Origin: Clostridia bacterium
Lineage (GTDB): Bacteria > Bacillota > Clostridia > Christensenellales > Aristaeellaceae
DNA: 64,000 nucleotides
Reading direction: 5' to 3'
NCBI GenBank assembly: GCA_017524615.1
Contig: JAFXVJ010000050.1
Span: forward strand, 25,133-89,132
Positions 35,101-48,655 of the stretch are shown here, piece after piece. Each line of letters opens with the position of its first letter. Position 1 is the first letter of the stretch. The position numbers and the translations under genes are program-made. The notes below the pieces were generated by a model, which made no database searches, was not told the DNA's origin, and was given only the letters and a program-made list of their open reading frames with translations.

Positions 35101-35580
35101 ATGGCTTCCAAGTTTGTCAAGGAATTCAAGGAATTCGCGGTCAAGGGCAACGTAGTCGATATGGCTGTCGGCGTTATCATCGGCGGCGCGTTCGGCAAGA
35201 TCGTCACCTCCGTGGTGAATGACCTGTTCATGCCCATCATCAGCCTGATCACCGGCGGCAAGAATGTGAGCGGCTGGTTCGCCTTGCTGGGGAAGGTGCC
35301 CGAGGGAGAGGCTGTGCCCAAGTCCATCGAAGAGGCTGCGGAACGCGGCATCGCCACTTTCAATTACGGCAATTTCATCCAGACCGTGATCGACTTCATC
35401 CTGGTGGCTCTGTGCCTGTTCCTGGTCATTAAGGCCATGAACAAGCTGAAGAAGAAGGAAGAGCCCGCTCCCGCCAAGGAAGCCCGCAAGTGCCCCTTCT
35501 GCTGCACCGAAATCGCCGACGACGCCACCCGCTGCCCCCACTGCACAAGCGAACTGCCCAAGTACGAACCGAAAAAGTAA
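35101..35580 (+). CDS. mscL: Large-conductance mechanosensitive channel MscL with zinc-ribbon tail
   Basis: Osmotic-shock release channel. 159 residues. The N-terminal amphipathic helix and TM1 read [27 protein letters not shown]2 is [20 protein letters not shown] followed by the basic cluster KLKKKEE. The usual protein ends soon after; here a C-terminal [18 protein letters not shown] segment forms a CxxC-CxxC zinc ribbon. Start at 35101 follows AAAGGGTGA. Stop TAA overlaps the ATG of the next gene. Confidence 0.95.
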   Translation: MASKFVKEFKEFAVKGNVVDMAVGVIIGGAFGKIVTSVVNDLFMPIISLITGGKNVSGWFALLGKVPEGEAVPKSIEEAAERGIATFNYGNFIQTVIDFILVALCLFLVIKAMNKLKKKEEPAPAKEARKCPFCCTEIADDATRCPHCTSELPKYEPKK

Positions 35581-36209
35581 TGCGGTACCGTCATTTCTTT
35601 TGGGATTTTGACGGAACGCTGTACGACACCTACGGCCGCATCACCCGGGCCACCGTGAACGCGCTTCACGCCCTGGGGGCTGCGGCCGATTTTGACGCGG
35701 TGTATGCCGCGGCCAAGCGTTCCCTGCATGCCAGCTATCTTGCGTTCGCCGCTCCCCTGGGCATCGCCCGGGAGGACTTCCTGGCCCAATATCACGCGTT
35801 CAGCGGGCAGGAAGGCCCGGAATCCATACGTCCCTATCCCGGCGCCGTGGAGGCGCTGCAAAGGGTCGCGGAAGGCGGCGGAAGCAATTATCTGTATACC
35901 CATCGGGGGGACAGCGCGCTCCAATGGATCCGCTACGATGGGATCGAACGGCTGTTTGCCGACCGGGTGACCGCCCTGGACGGCTTTCCCAGCAAGCCCG
36001 CCCCGGACGCGCTGAATCATCTGATCGGCAAGCATGGCCTGGACCGGGCCGACTGCGTAATGATTGGCGACCGGGATATCGACCTGGACGCCGGAAAAAA
36101 CGCCGGCATGGCCTGCGCCTTGTTTGACCCGGATAACTTCTATCCAGATTACGAAGCGGCCTGGCGTTTCCGGGACATGGAGGAATTGGCGTCTGCGCTG
36201 TGCGGATGA
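35580..36209 (+). CDS. HAD-family hydrolase (Gph-like)
   Basis: 209 residues. HAD motif I FFWDFDGTLYDTYG with nucleophile Asp, motif II in YTHRGD, motif III Lys in SKPAPDAL, motif IV VMIGDRDIDLDAGKNAG. The helical cap after motif I is C1 type, as in phosphoglycolate phosphatase. Translationally coupled to mscL (TAATG). Physiological substrate cannot be told. Confidence 0.9.
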   Translation: MRYRHFFWDFDGTLYDTYGRITRATVNALHALGAAADFDAVYAAAKRSLHASYLAFAAPLGIAREDFLAQYHAFSGQEGPESIRPYPGAVEALQRVAEGGGSNYLYTHRGDSALQWIRYDGIERLFADRVTALDGFPSKPAPDALNHLIGKHGLDRADCVMIGDRDIDLDAGKNAGMACALFDPDNFYPDYEAAWRFRDMEELASALCG

Positions 36210-36302
36210 TAAAAATGGGAAAAATGAGGCCGACGCGCTGAGGATCCCCGGAAGGCTCTCATCAAGCCCGAGGTCATCCCCCTTGCTTGGCCGACAGCCC
36301 GT

Positions 36303-36328
36303 ACGCCCGGAATCTCCGGGCGTTTTTT
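36303..36328 (+). terminator. Terminator of the mscL operon
   Basis: ACGCCCGG-AATCT-CCGGGCGT followed by TTTTTT (36323-36328). Confidence 0.88.
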
Positions 36329-36377
36329 CATGCCCAGATTATACAAAAAACTTTTTACATTTATTATGAAGAAACCC

Positions 36378-36406
36378 TTCCAAAATGCCTGCGAATGTGG
36401 TATAAT
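36378..36406 (+). promoter_or_regulatory. Likely promoter of gyrB
   Basis: TATAAT at 36401-36406 with a weak -35 (TTCCAA, 36378-36383) 17 bases upstream, preceding the gyrB ribosome site. Confidence 0.6.
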
Positions 36407-36442
36407 AAATTGATTGCCGATGGGTTGGCGATCTGCGGATAA

Positions 36443-38431
<1,989 letters not shown>

Positions 38432-38665
38432 GGGGCGGAACGAAGCCGGGGGAACAGCTCTTTGACATCGCTCCGTACGGCCTGCGACGGCTTCGCCGCT
38501 TGCCCGCGCCACTTCTTTCGATCTCTTGCCGCACCTCGCGCCATGCGCCTGAAGTCGAATTGCTGACCGCGCGGTTTTTCCCCAGACCGCCATCCGGGAG
38601 AGGCATACGAGGAAAAAGAGGAAGCCACGTAGACGGAAAAAGCGTTTGAGGACGGCCGCCTCCGC

Positions 38666-39113
38666 TGTCATCCCGAGCGAAGCGGAGCGAGAGCGGAACG
38701 GAGTCGAGGGATCTGGCATGGCATTACAGGCCAGTACGGGTTAAAACAATGCGAAACAATGTTTTCTTCGTCTACATCATGACCAGCTATAACGGCAACG
38801 CCATGTATATTGGCATCACAAACGATTTGGCACGCCGCGTTGCAGAGCATAAAAGCGATGCGAAGGAGGGCTTCACAAAACGGTACAGGATTCACAAACT
38901 GGTGTATTATGAGGAATACGACGATGTGTATGCGGCGATTGCCAGAGAAAAGCAACTAAAAAACTGGTCCAGAGCAAAGAAGAACCAGCTGGTCGAAACT
39001 GTGAATCCTGAATGGGAAGAGATTTCCTTAACAGAAATCGGAGGGTAAAGCAGCCTGATCGTTCAGATCCCTCCGCTCCGTTCCGCTGGCGCTTCCCTCC
39101 GGTCGGGATGACA
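38666..39113. mobile_element. GIY-YIG nuclease cassette with 49-bp inverted repeats
   Basis: Left arm 38666-38714 (TGTCATCCCGAGCGAAGCGG... ending GGGATCT) and right arm 39065-39113 (AGATCCC... ending GGGATGACA) are inverted copies with 41 of 49 matching positions by my alignment. They enclose one gene, a GIY-YIG nuclease, in a 448-bp unit inserted between gyrB and the next gene. No clear target duplication is visible. The arms recur in the gene-less element at 9603-9742. The 234 bases before it (38432-38665) hold nothing I can identify. Confidence 0.75.
38749..39048 (+). CDS. GIY-YIG domain endonuclease
   Basis: 99-residue stand-alone GIY-YIG protein. FFVYIMTSYNGNAMYIGITN supplies the two short strands (the GIY/YIG positions read VYI and YIG), then DLARRVAEHK with the conserved Arg, YEEYDDVYAAIAREKQLKNW with the catalytic-type Glu, and a basic end. 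Members of this small family are mostly uncharacterised. Upstream GTTAAAACA gives no strong ribosome site. Flanking inverted repeats suggest it mobilises its own cassette. Confidence 0.85.
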   Translation: MRNNVFFVYIMTSYNGNAMYIGITNDLARRVAEHKSDAKEGFTKRYRIHKLVYYEEYDDVYAAIAREKQLKNWSRAKKNQLVETVNPEWEEISLTEIGG

Positions 39114-39319
39114 CCGTTTGTTGGCTGGCAAAAAGATACTTGCGCGGATCCGCGAATCGATTTTACCGGTAGTTTACCCGCATACAATATCATTTCGTTC
39201 CGCTCCGGGATCAGGCTGTACAGGGGGCACCCGAAACCCGACTGGCAGAAGGGCGCGCCGCAGTTGATGCCTGAAAAACGAAAACAATCAGCGGCAATCC
39301 ATTGAAAAGGAGTTTAACC

Positions 39320-39940
39320 ATGAGACGAATCGTTTGTGCCCTTTTGTGCGTCCTGCTCCTTCTTCCTTCCGCCCTGGCGGACACATCGCCGGTCCGGCTC
39401 ACGGAGGATGATCCTCTGTATACCTCCCTGTATGAACGGAGCATGGAGCTGGCCTGGCTGTTCAACGAAGCCCTGCACAGCGACGGATACGTGGGCCTGT
39501 CCATTCCCTTTGAGGAAGCGGGCGAAACGCTGAAGCTGCTCCGCATGCAGGATTTTACCCAGCCTGTGGACGTGACCATCGTGCGCGCGGACCGATTGAT
39601 TGCGGACGGCACTGCCAATCGCTTGCTGAACATGCTGGACGACGCTGATCTGTCGCCAGCGCTGGCGTATTATGTACGCCTTCGGTTTTATAACGCCTGT
39701 GGAGCGCAGCTGGCGACCATCGATGGGGCGGAAGTCCTGTCGCTTTCCTCGGCGCTGGAGCTCTGCGATGCGTATATTTGCCCGGAGGAGCTGGACGGCC
39801 CCTGCTTCGCGGTCATGCAGTACGGCGGGCTGTACGCCTATTTGGTCACGTTTTTTCCCACGGTAAACGGCACGGTGATCGTCAACGCCCGGTTTATCTC
39901 CTCCCGTGCTGCCGATGAATTGAGCATCCCCATCGAATAG
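39320..39940 (+). CDS. Secreted protein of unknown function
   Basis: 206 residues. The signal peptide MRRIVCALLCVLLLLPSALA fits signal peptidase I cleavage before DTSP. AAAAGGAG is upstream of the ATG. The mature part is acidic with alternating helices and strands (MELAWLFNEALHS, LMNMLDDADLSPAL-type segments, YAYLVTFFPTVNGTVIVNAR). No recognised domain. The upstream sequence CATACAAT at about 39182 resembles a sigma-E -10 box but the -35 is unconvincing. Confidence 0.75.
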   Translation: MRRIVCALLCVLLLLPSALADTSPVRLTEDDPLYTSLYERSMELAWLFNEALHSDGYVGLSIPFEEAGETLKLLRMQDFTQPVDVTIVRADRLIADGTANRLLNMLDDADLSPALAYYVRLRFYNACGAQLATIDGAEVLSLSSALELCDAYICPEELDGPCFAVMQYGGLYAYLVTFFPTVNGTVIVNARFISSRAADELSIPIE

Positions 39941-40071
39941 CGTTCCACGGGCATGCAGCCCGCTTTCCCTGAATTGCTTCTTCCTGAATCGGTTTTCAGA
40001 GGGAGCGCGAGGGGGAGGCTTTTGCCTCAAAGGCTTTCCCCCTGCCAATCCCCAAGAAAGGACGTAATCCC

Positions 40072-42579
<2,508 letters not shown>

Positions 42580-42777
42580 TACGCAGCGGGAGCGCGCCGC
42601 ATTTGCGCGAACCACCATCGGGAGCCCAGCACCGGCCACGTGAAGCGCCGCCCAGCGGATCTGTCTCTGCATGCGCCTTCTCCAGGTGGGGAAGGCGTTT
42701 GTGATAAGCGGAAGGCATCCGTTCAGCCGGGGCAGAATATGACAGCGGAAGAATGAACAAAAGAAAGGGAAAGAGCG

Positions 42778-44022
42778 ATGGATTGGAAGCTGTTTGTGCT
42801 CGTCGTGATGACGCTGGTATTCCTGTATCAGCTGTTTCTGAAGTATCTGCAGTGGCGAAGCGCCGGAAACGAAATCCCGAAAAACGTATCGGATGTGTAT
42901 GACGGGGAAACCTACAAAAAGTGGCGGGCCTATCACGCGGAAAAATGCCGCCTGGGCCTGTTTTCCGCCATCGTGGCGTTCGCGGCGGAAATCTGCCTGA
43001 TGGCGTTCAACGCCTACGCGGCCTTCGCCGGCCTGTTCAGGGATACCCCGTTCATGCAGATGTTCGCTGTGCTGCTGCTCAGCACCCTGGCGGGATTCAT
43101 TACGCTGCCGTTCACCTATTACGATACCATGGGCATCGAGGAAAAGTACGGCTTCAACCGCTCCACGAAAAAAACCTTCTGGATCGATCAGGGGAAGGAA
43201 CTGATCATCGACCTGACGATCATGGTGGTGATCGGCTCGCTGCTGATGTGGATCCATCAGGCGCTGGGCGATTGGATGATCGCCGTGTTCGCCGCCGCCA
43301 TGATGGCGCTGATGCTGGGTATCACCTTCCTGTATCCCGTTTTCAGCAAGATCTTCAATAAATTCACGCCGCTGGAGGAGGGCGAACTGAGGAACAGGCT
43401 GACGGCCCTGTTGGAAAAGCACGGCTACCGCGTCCGGGCCATTCAGGTGATGGACGCTTCCCGCCGCTCCACCAAATCCAACGCTTACTTTACCGGCTTT
43501 GGCAAAATGAAAACCATCGTGCTTTACGACACCCTGGTGAACGCCATGACGCCGGATGAAATCTGCGCGGTGTTTGCCCATGAGATGGGCCATGGGCTGC
43601 ATAAGGACACGCTGAAGAACCAGGGCCTGAACGCGGTTCGGATGCTGATCCTGGCGGCGCTGGCCTGGCTGACGCTGCGGTATACGGAGTTTTTCACGCC
43701 CTTTGGCTTCGGAACGGTCAATTACGGCTTTGCCCTGATTCTGATCATGAGCGTGGAATTGGCGCTGCTGTCGCCGCTGTTCGATTTGCTGGCCGGCTGG
43801 GTATCCCGCCGGGCGGAATACCGGGCGGACGAGCAGGCCGTGCTGGAAGGGTATGGCGGCGCGCTGGTGAGCGCGCTGAAAAAGCTGGCGAAGGAGAACT
43901 TTGCCGATCTGGCGCCCGATCCCCTGCTGGTAAAGCTGGAGTATTCCCATCCCACCCTCAGCCAGCGCATCGAGGCGATCGAAATCAAACGGCGGACGGT
44001 GCGGTTTGTCAACGGGCTGTGA
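42778..44022 (+). CDS. M48-family membrane metalloprotease (Ste24/CAAX-type)
   Basis: 414 residues. Seven or so hydrophobic segments, with the zinc site HEMGH in CAVFAHEMGHGLHKD and the third ligand Glu expected in YRADEQAVLEG. N-terminal NVSDVYDGETYKKWRAYH and GIEEKYGFNRSTKKTFWID are Ste24 hallmarks. Bacterial members likely act in membrane-protein quality control; CAAX processing itself is not expected in bacteria. AAAGGGAAAGAGCG precedes the ATG. Confidence 0.93.
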   Translation: MDWKLFVLVVMTLVFLYQLFLKYLQWRSAGNEIPKNVSDVYDGETYKKWRAYHAEKCRLGLFSAIVAFAAEICLMAFNAYAAFAGLFRDTPFMQMFAVLLLSTLAGFITLPFTYYDTMGIEEKYGFNRSTKKTFWIDQGKELIIDLTIMVVIGSLLMWIHQALGDWMIAVFAAAMMALMLGITFLYPVFSKIFNKFTPLEEGELRNRLTALLEKHGYRVRAIQVMDASRRSTKSNAYFTGFGKMKTIVLYDTLVNAMTPDEICAVFAHEMGHGLHKDTLKNQGLNAVRMLILAALAWLTLRYTEFFTPFGFGTVNYGFALILIMSVELALLSPLFDLLAGWVSRRAEYRADEQAVLEGYGGALVSALKKLAKENFADLAPDPLLVKLEYSHPTLSQRIEAIEIKRRTVRFVNGL

Positions 44023-44076
44023 ACCTCGGGACACTCGGAAAAACCGGAACAAGAAACGTTTTCTCAAGGAGTCAGT

Positions 44077-45711
44077 ATGACCAATAAGCAAAAAAGCCTG
44101 GTGGGCGGCGTATCCATCCTGGGGGTGGCGGGGATCATCTGCAAGGTGGTGGGGGTATTGTACCGCATCCCGCTGGCCCATCTGATCGGACCGGCGGGGA
44201 TGGGGATATACCACAAGGTCTATCCCGCCTATAATCTCCTGCTCACCGTTTCCTCGGCAGGCCTGCCTGTGGCCATTTCCCGCATGGTAGCCCACTATGT
44301 GACCCTGCAGGACCCCCGGAACGCCCGGCGCATATTCAAAATCGCTATGCAGATGCTGCTGGTTCTGGGACTGCTGACCATGGTGCTGATGCTGGTGTTT
44401 TCCGGCCGCCTGGCCCTCTGGCAGGGAACGATGGATACCCGCGCCGGCTATATGGCCATCGCGCCCAGCCTGTTTTTCGTGTGCGTCATGAGCGCTTACC
44501 GGGGCTTTCTGCAGGGCCAGCGCAACATGGTGCCCACGGCGATATCTCAATTGACGGAACAGATCGGCAGGGTATTTATCGCCCTTCCCCTGGCGTATGT
44601 GGGCATGCGCCACAGCGTTGCCCTGGGGGCGGCGGGGGCGCTGCTTGGCTCCACCATTGCGGAGGGAGCCGCCCTGCTCTATATGCTCTTCCAGCATCGG
44701 CGGGCGGATCGGACGCTGACCGACACGATTCCCCAGCGTCCGGACTGCCAGCTGCTGTCCGACAGGATCATCGGGCAGCGGCTGGTCCGGGTGGCCATTC
44801 CCATCACCCTGGGCGCCTGCATTGTGCCCCTGGCCGGTTTCATCGACAGCATCATGCTGACCCAGCTCATGGAAAGCGCCGGCATGGCCGCAGAGGACGC
44901 CCTGATCTGCTATGGCGCGTATGCCGGCCCGGTACTGACGCTGATCAACGTGCCCACCGCGGTCGCCATGGCCATGAGCACAAATCTGGTGCCGGATATC
45001 GCCTCGGGCATGGCCCGGGGGGAGAGGGAATACGTACAGCGGGAAACGGGCATCGGGCTGCGCATGGCGGCGGTGATCGGCTTTCCCTGCTCGGTGGGCA
45101 TGAGCCTGCTGGCCCAGCCCATCCTGTATCTTTGCTATCGGGGGAGCTACACCGCGGCGCAACTGGACGTGGCTGCGGAACTGCTGCAGATTTCTTCATT
45201 GACCATCATCCTCTTTACCGTCGTGCAGGCCACCAGCGGCATTCTGCAGGGCGCTGGCAGGCAGCGCATCCCCATGTATACCCTGGTGTTGGGCGTGGGG
45301 CTGAAAATCGCCCTGAACTATACGCTGGTCCGCATTCCGGGCGTGAATATTCACGGCGCGCCGTGGGCGTCGCTGCTCTGCTACACCGCCAGCATGATCC
45401 CCAACCTGTATTTTGTCAGCAAGTACACCGGCTACCGCTTCCAATTCGGGGATGTCGTGGTGAAGCCCCTGCTGGCGGCCGGGCTGATGGGCGGCATCGT
45501 GAATCTGCTGTGGAATGGGGTTTTTGGGAATCCCGGGGCGCTGAACGGGTTCAGGCTGACCGCCGGCATTTTGCTGTGCGTGGCGGTGGGGGCGGCTGTG
45601 TATGTATGGGCGGCTTTTGCCCTGGGCGCGATCGACTGGGAGGATCTGCCCGGTTCGCTGGGAAGAATACGGCAGAGGCTGTCTGCAAAGCGTGGGAGGA
45701 AAAACGGATGA
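44077..45711 (+). CDS. spoVB: Stage V sporulation protein B / MurJ-like lipid flippase
   Basis: 544 residues of the MVF/polysaccharide-transporter superfamily with about 14 membrane helices. The N-terminus SILGVAGIICKVVGVLYRIPLAHLIG, followed by GMGIYHKVYPAYNLLLTVSSAGLP, is typical of SpoVB/YabM. SpoVB is needed for spore cortex synthesis. In B. subtilis the same order (yabM-yabN-yabO) follows mfd; here the block lies 35 kb away. The stop overlaps the next start (ATGA). Confidence 0.9.
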   Translation: MTNKQKSLVGGVSILGVAGIICKVVGVLYRIPLAHLIGPAGMGIYHKVYPAYNLLLTVSSAGLPVAISRMVAHYVTLQDPRNARRIFKIAMQMLLVLGLLTMVLMLVFSGRLALWQGTMDTRAGYMAIAPSLFFVCVMSAYRGFLQGQRNMVPTAISQLTEQIGRVFIALPLAYVGMRHSVALGAAGALLGSTIAEGAALLYMLFQHRRADRTLTDTIPQRPDCQLLSDRIIGQRLVRVAIPITLGACIVPLAGFIDSIMLTQLMESAGMAAEDALICYGAYAGPVLTLINVPTAVAMAMSTNLVPDIASGMARGEREYVQRETGIGLRMAAVIGFPCSVGMSLLAQPILYLCYRGSYTAAQLDVAAELLQISSLTIILFTVVQATSGILQGAGRQRIPMYTLVLGVGLKIALNYTLVRIPGVNIHGAPWASLLCYTASMIPNLYFVSKYTGYRFQFGDVVVKPLLAAGLMGGIVNLLWNGVFGNPGALNGFRLTAGILLCVAVGAAVYVWAAFALGAIDWEDLPGSLGRIRQRLSAKRGRKNG

Positions 45712-47141
45712 ATGCCATCACGGTGATTTCCCTTGGCCCGGGTCCGCGGGAATACCTGACGCTGGGGGCGGTGGAAACGCTGAAAAAAGCGGAAAAGGTG
45801 ATCCTGCGCACCCGGATTTCCTGCGACGCGGCGGATTATTTGACGGAAATAGGGGTAACCTATGAAACGTTGGATGATCTGCACGAAACCTGTGAGGATT
45901 TCGAAGAACTGAAGACCCGGGCGGCGGAACGGCTGCTGCGGGCGGCGGCGGAGCAGCCCGTTTGCTATGCCGTTTTCGACGCTTCCGCCGATGAAACGGT
46001 GGCCGCTCTGCGGACAAAGGCGGAGGTCACGGTGGTGCCCGGGGTGCCCCTGTCCGCGCCGCTGCTGGCCGCCGCGCCGCGGCAGGAGCGGATCGAGATC
46101 CAGACCGCCAGCGGCCTGGAGGTGACGGCCATCCAGAACCCGCTGCTGATCCTGGAATGCGATTCCAGGATGCTGGTGGGGGAGTGCAAGCTGCAATTGC
46201 TGCAGTGGTACGATCCCGATCAGCCGGTGTGGTTTTTCCCGCCGGCGGAGGGCGGCGCGCGGCGGTATGAGATCCTCCGCCTGTGCGATCTGGACCGCCA
46301 GCCCCGATACGACCACACCTGCGCGGCGCTGCTGCCGCCGGTGAAGCTGACGGAACGGAAACGCTTCGATTTTTACGATCTGGTGCGGGTGATGGCCATC
46401 CTGCGGGGAGAAAACGGCTGCCCCTGGGACAGGGAACAGACCCACGAATCCCTGCGCAAATACTTGATCGAGGAGGCGTACGAGACCGCCGCCGCCATTG
46501 AGGAGGGCGACTGGGACCATGTGGCCGACGAATTGGGCGACGTGCTGCTGCAGGTGGTGTTCCAGGCCAACATCGCCCAGCAATACGGTACCTTTGAGCT
46601 TTCGGACATCACCACGGATATCTGCCGGAAGATGATTGCCCGGCACCGGCACATTTTCGGCGGCGATCATTGCGACACCGCGGAGGATGTGCTGCGCAAC
46701 TGGGAAAAGGTCAAGAAGGAGGAACGGGGCTTCACCACCCAGTCGGAGGCCCTGCGGGACGTGTCTCAGGGGCTGCCGCCCATGGTGCGGGCAGCCAAGG
46801 TGCAGAAAAAGGCGGCGGATGTGGGCTTTGAATGGCCGGATGCCCGGGACGCCCTGAGAAAGGTGCACGAAGAAGCGGATGAGGTGGCGGCTGAATTGCC
46901 GGGTGACAGCCGGGAAAACCTGGAAATGGAGGTGGGCGATCTGCTGTTCGCGTGCGTGCACGCGGCCCGGCTGGCCGGGGTGGACCCGGAAGGCGCCCTC
47001 CACCGGGCCACGGAGAAGTTCATCTCCCGCTTCTGCGCCATGGAAAATGCGATTTTGCAGGCTGGAAAATGTTTTCAGGGCTTGACATTATCCGAAATGG
47101 ATGTATACTGGAAAGGAAGCAAACAAGGCCCTCGGGAATGA
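45708..47141 (+). CDS. mazG: YabN-type tetrapyrrole methylase / MazG NTP pyrophosphohydrolase fusion
   Basis: 477 residues. N-terminal tetrapyrrole-methylase-like domain begins ITVISLGPGPREYLTLGAVETLKKA; its SAM loop looks degenerate. From about residue 225 is a full MazG: NGCPWDREQTHESLRKYLIEEAYE, ADELGDVLLQVVFQANIA, then a second MazG repeat EEADEVAAEL...EMEVGDLLFACVHAARL. MazG hydrolyses abnormal NTPs. GGGAGGAAAA precedes ATG 45708. The hup promoter lies within its 3' end. Confidence 0.94.
   Translation: MNAITVISLGPGPREYLTLGAVETLKKAEKVILRTRISCDAADYLTEIGVTYETLDDLHETCEDFEELKTRAAERLLRAAAEQPVCYAVFDASADETVAALRTKAEVTVVPGVPLSAPLLAAAPRQERIEIQTASGLEVTAIQNPLLILECDSRMLVGECKLQLLQWYDPDQPVWFFPPAEGGARRYEILRLCDLDRQPRYDHTCAALLPPVKLTERKRFDFYDLVRVMAILRGENGCPWDREQTHESLRKYLIEEAYETAAAIEEGDWDHVADELGDVLLQVVFQANIAQQYGTFELSDITTDICRKMIARHRHIFGGDHCDTAEDVLRNWEKVKKEERGFTTQSEALRDVSQGLPPMVRAAKVQKKAADVGFEWPDARDALRKVHEEADEVAAELPGDSRENLEMEVGDLLFACVHAARLAGVDPEGALHRATEKFISRFCAMENAILQAGKCFQGLTLSEMDVYWKGSKQGPRE
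47082..47109 (+). promoter_or_regulatory. Promoter of hup
   Basis: TTGACA (47082-47087), 16-base spacer, TATACT (47104-47109), inside the end of mazG. Confidence 0.8.
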
Positions 47142-47184
47142 TTCCCGGGGCTTGTACCACACAAAATGATGGAGGTTATTTTCA

Positions 47185-47457
47185 ATGAACAAGTCTGAAT
47201 TGATCGTCGCGCTGGCCCAGAAGGCTGAACTGTCCAAGAAGGACGCCGAAAAGGCGCTGAGCGCTTTTGTGGATGTGGTCACCGATGCCCTGAAGGCCGG
47301 CGATAAAGTGCAGCTGGTCGGCTTTGGCACCTTTGAAAGCAAGGCGCGCCCCGCCCGCATCGCCCGCAATCCCCGCACCGGCGAAGAAATCAAGATCGAA
47401 GCCACCAAGGCTGCTTCCTTCAAGGTCGGCAAAGCCCTCAAGGACGCCATCAAGTAA
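47185..47457 (+). CDS. hup: DNA-binding protein HU
   Basis: 90-residue nucleoid protein: MNKSELIVALAQKAELSKKD, GFGTFESKARPARIARNPRTGE (DNA-gripping arm) and the basic end AASFKVGKALKDAIK. GGAGG lies upstream. Own promoter and terminator. Confidence 0.98.
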   Translation: MNKSELIVALAQKAELSKKDAEKALSAFVDVVTDALKAGDKVQLVGFGTFESKARPARIARNPRTGEEIKIEATKAASFKVGKALKDAIK

Positions 47458-47472
47458 TTGCGCTCAGCTTCA

Positions 47473-47502
47473 GCCGTGCCGTGTGGCGCGGCTTTCTTTT
47501 TT
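47473..47502 (+). terminator. Terminator of hup
   Basis: GCCGTGCC-GTGT-GGCGCGGC followed by TTTCTTTTTT. Confidence 0.8.
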
Positions 47503-47526
47503 CGGATCGTCAGGGAGGATACCGTT

Positions 47527-47802
47527 TTGCGTTTGGATAAGTATTTGAAGGTGTCCCGCATCATCAAGCGGCGCACCGTGGCCAAGGAGGCCTGCGACGG
47601 CGGCCGGGTGACCATCAATGGGAAGGTGGCCAAGGCCGGGGCCGAGGTGAAGGAAGGGGACATTATGGAGATCCGCTTCGGCAATCGCCTGGGCCGGTAT
47701 GAAATCACCTCCATCCAGGAGGTCGTGCGCAAGGAAAACGCGGCGGAAATGTATCGGGTGCTGGAGGAAAGCCCCGAAATCGCCGCGGAAAGGGGCGAAT
47801 AA
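47527..47802 (+). CDS. rqcP: S4-domain RNA-binding protein RqcP (YabO)
   Basis: 91 residues from a TTG start (47527) with AGGGAGGA 7 bases upstream: MRLDKYLKVSRIIKRRTVAK is the S4 fold. RqcP binds stalled 50S-tRNA complexes and supports poly-Ala tailing with RqcH. Longer in-frame starts upstream overlap the hup terminator and are unlikely. Gene order yabN-(hup)-yabO matches Firmicutes. Confidence 0.92.
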   Translation: MRLDKYLKVSRIIKRRTVAKEACDGGRVTINGKVAKAGAEVKEGDIMEIRFGNRLGRYEITSIQEVVRKENAAEMYRVLEESPEIAAERGE

Positions 47803-47806
47803 TAAA

Positions 47807-47827
47807 AGGCTGACTGTGCGTCAGCCT
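47807..47827. terminator. Hairpin between convergent rqcP and thiT
   Basis: AGGCTGA-CTGTGCG-TCAGCCT; on the minus strand followed by TTTATTATT, so it mainly terminates thiT. Confidence 0.75.
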
Positions 47828-47846
47828 CATTCGCCGCGGGAAAGGA

Positions 47847-48557
47847 TCATTTCGCTTTCAGAACCTTCATCACCGGTTTGGCAATCAACAGCGCCAGCAG
47901 CAGGCAGATGATGGTGTCGGGGATCAGATACGCGCCGTTGTACAGCATAGAATACAGCAGAGAAGAATCATATACGGTGGAGCCGATTTTCAGGACCTTT
48001 CCCCGGGCCAGGGTGTCCGCCGCCCACATCAGCCCCGCCAGGATGGCGCATGTGGCCCGTCCCAGCGCCGCCACGGGAATGCCGATGTACAGCCATTTAT
48101 CGCTCTTGTTGTGGGCAATGCCGGCCAGCCCCAGCGCGGCGAAGGCCAGCAGGTAATCCAGAATGAACTGCCAGGTATTCAGCCACCAGCCGCCCTGCAA
48201 ATATTGAAGCAGGCCATACACCAATCCGGCGGCCATGCCGGGGCCGACGCCGAAGGCGGCGGAAAACACCATCAGCGGCAGCATGCTGCCGGGGGTAACG
48301 GAGCCGCCGGTGGGCATCCGGTACAGCCTGAAGCAGCTGAGCACGAAGGACAGGGCAATGGACAGCGCCGCGTAGGCGACCGTCTTGGCCGTCCACTTTT
48401 TCGATGATTTGGCAATGTCCAGAAGAATGATCGCCAATACTACGATCACGCCAATGGCAATAAAGGTGGTGCCTTTCATTTCACCGAATTTTTCCACCAG
48501 TTCTTCACTCCAGGCGGACTTGTCCTCCGCCAGGGCGGTTCTGAGAAACAAAGACAT
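47847..48557 (-). CDS. thiT: Thiamine ECF transporter S component ThiT
   Basis: 236 residues, membrane-embedded thiamine-binding subunit of an ECF transporter. Six helices; characteristic FRLYRMPTGGSVTPGSMLPL, GLVYGLLQYLQGGWWLNTWQFILDYLLAF (Trp-rich thiamine pocket). An extra N-terminal helix precedes the family core. GGAGGG precedes ATG 48557. Control by a TPP riboswitch confirms the substrate. Confidence 0.95.
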   Translation of the reverse strand: MSLFLRTALAEDKSAWSEELVEKFGEMKGTTFIAIGVIVVLAIILLDIAKSSKKWTAKTVAYAALSIALSFVLSCFRLYRMPTGGSVTPGSMLPLMVFSAAFGVGPGMAAGLVYGLLQYLQGGWWLNTWQFILDYLLAFAALGLAGIAHNKSDKWLYIGIPVAALGRATCAILAGLMWAADTLARGKVLKIGSTVYDSSLLYSMLYNGAYLIPDTIICLLLALLIAKPVMKVLKAK

Positions 48558-48598
48558 GGATTTTTCCCTCCGTTTTTCATTTGTTACATCCGTCAAAC

Positions 48599-48625
48599 AA
48601 AAACCCACAGGCTTGCGCCCGTGGG
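48599..48625 (-). terminator. TPP riboswitch expression-platform terminator
   Basis: Minus strand CCCACGGG-CGCAAG-CCTGTGGG followed by TTTTTG; lies between aptamer and thiT. Confidence 0.85.
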
Positions 48626-48655
48626 AAACGGTGTGAACGCCGGCTGTATGCCCGC

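Noticed and set aside
38432-38665. Possible gene remnant between gyrB and the GIY-YIG cassette
   Set aside because: All frames are short and incoherent; nothing could be recognised.
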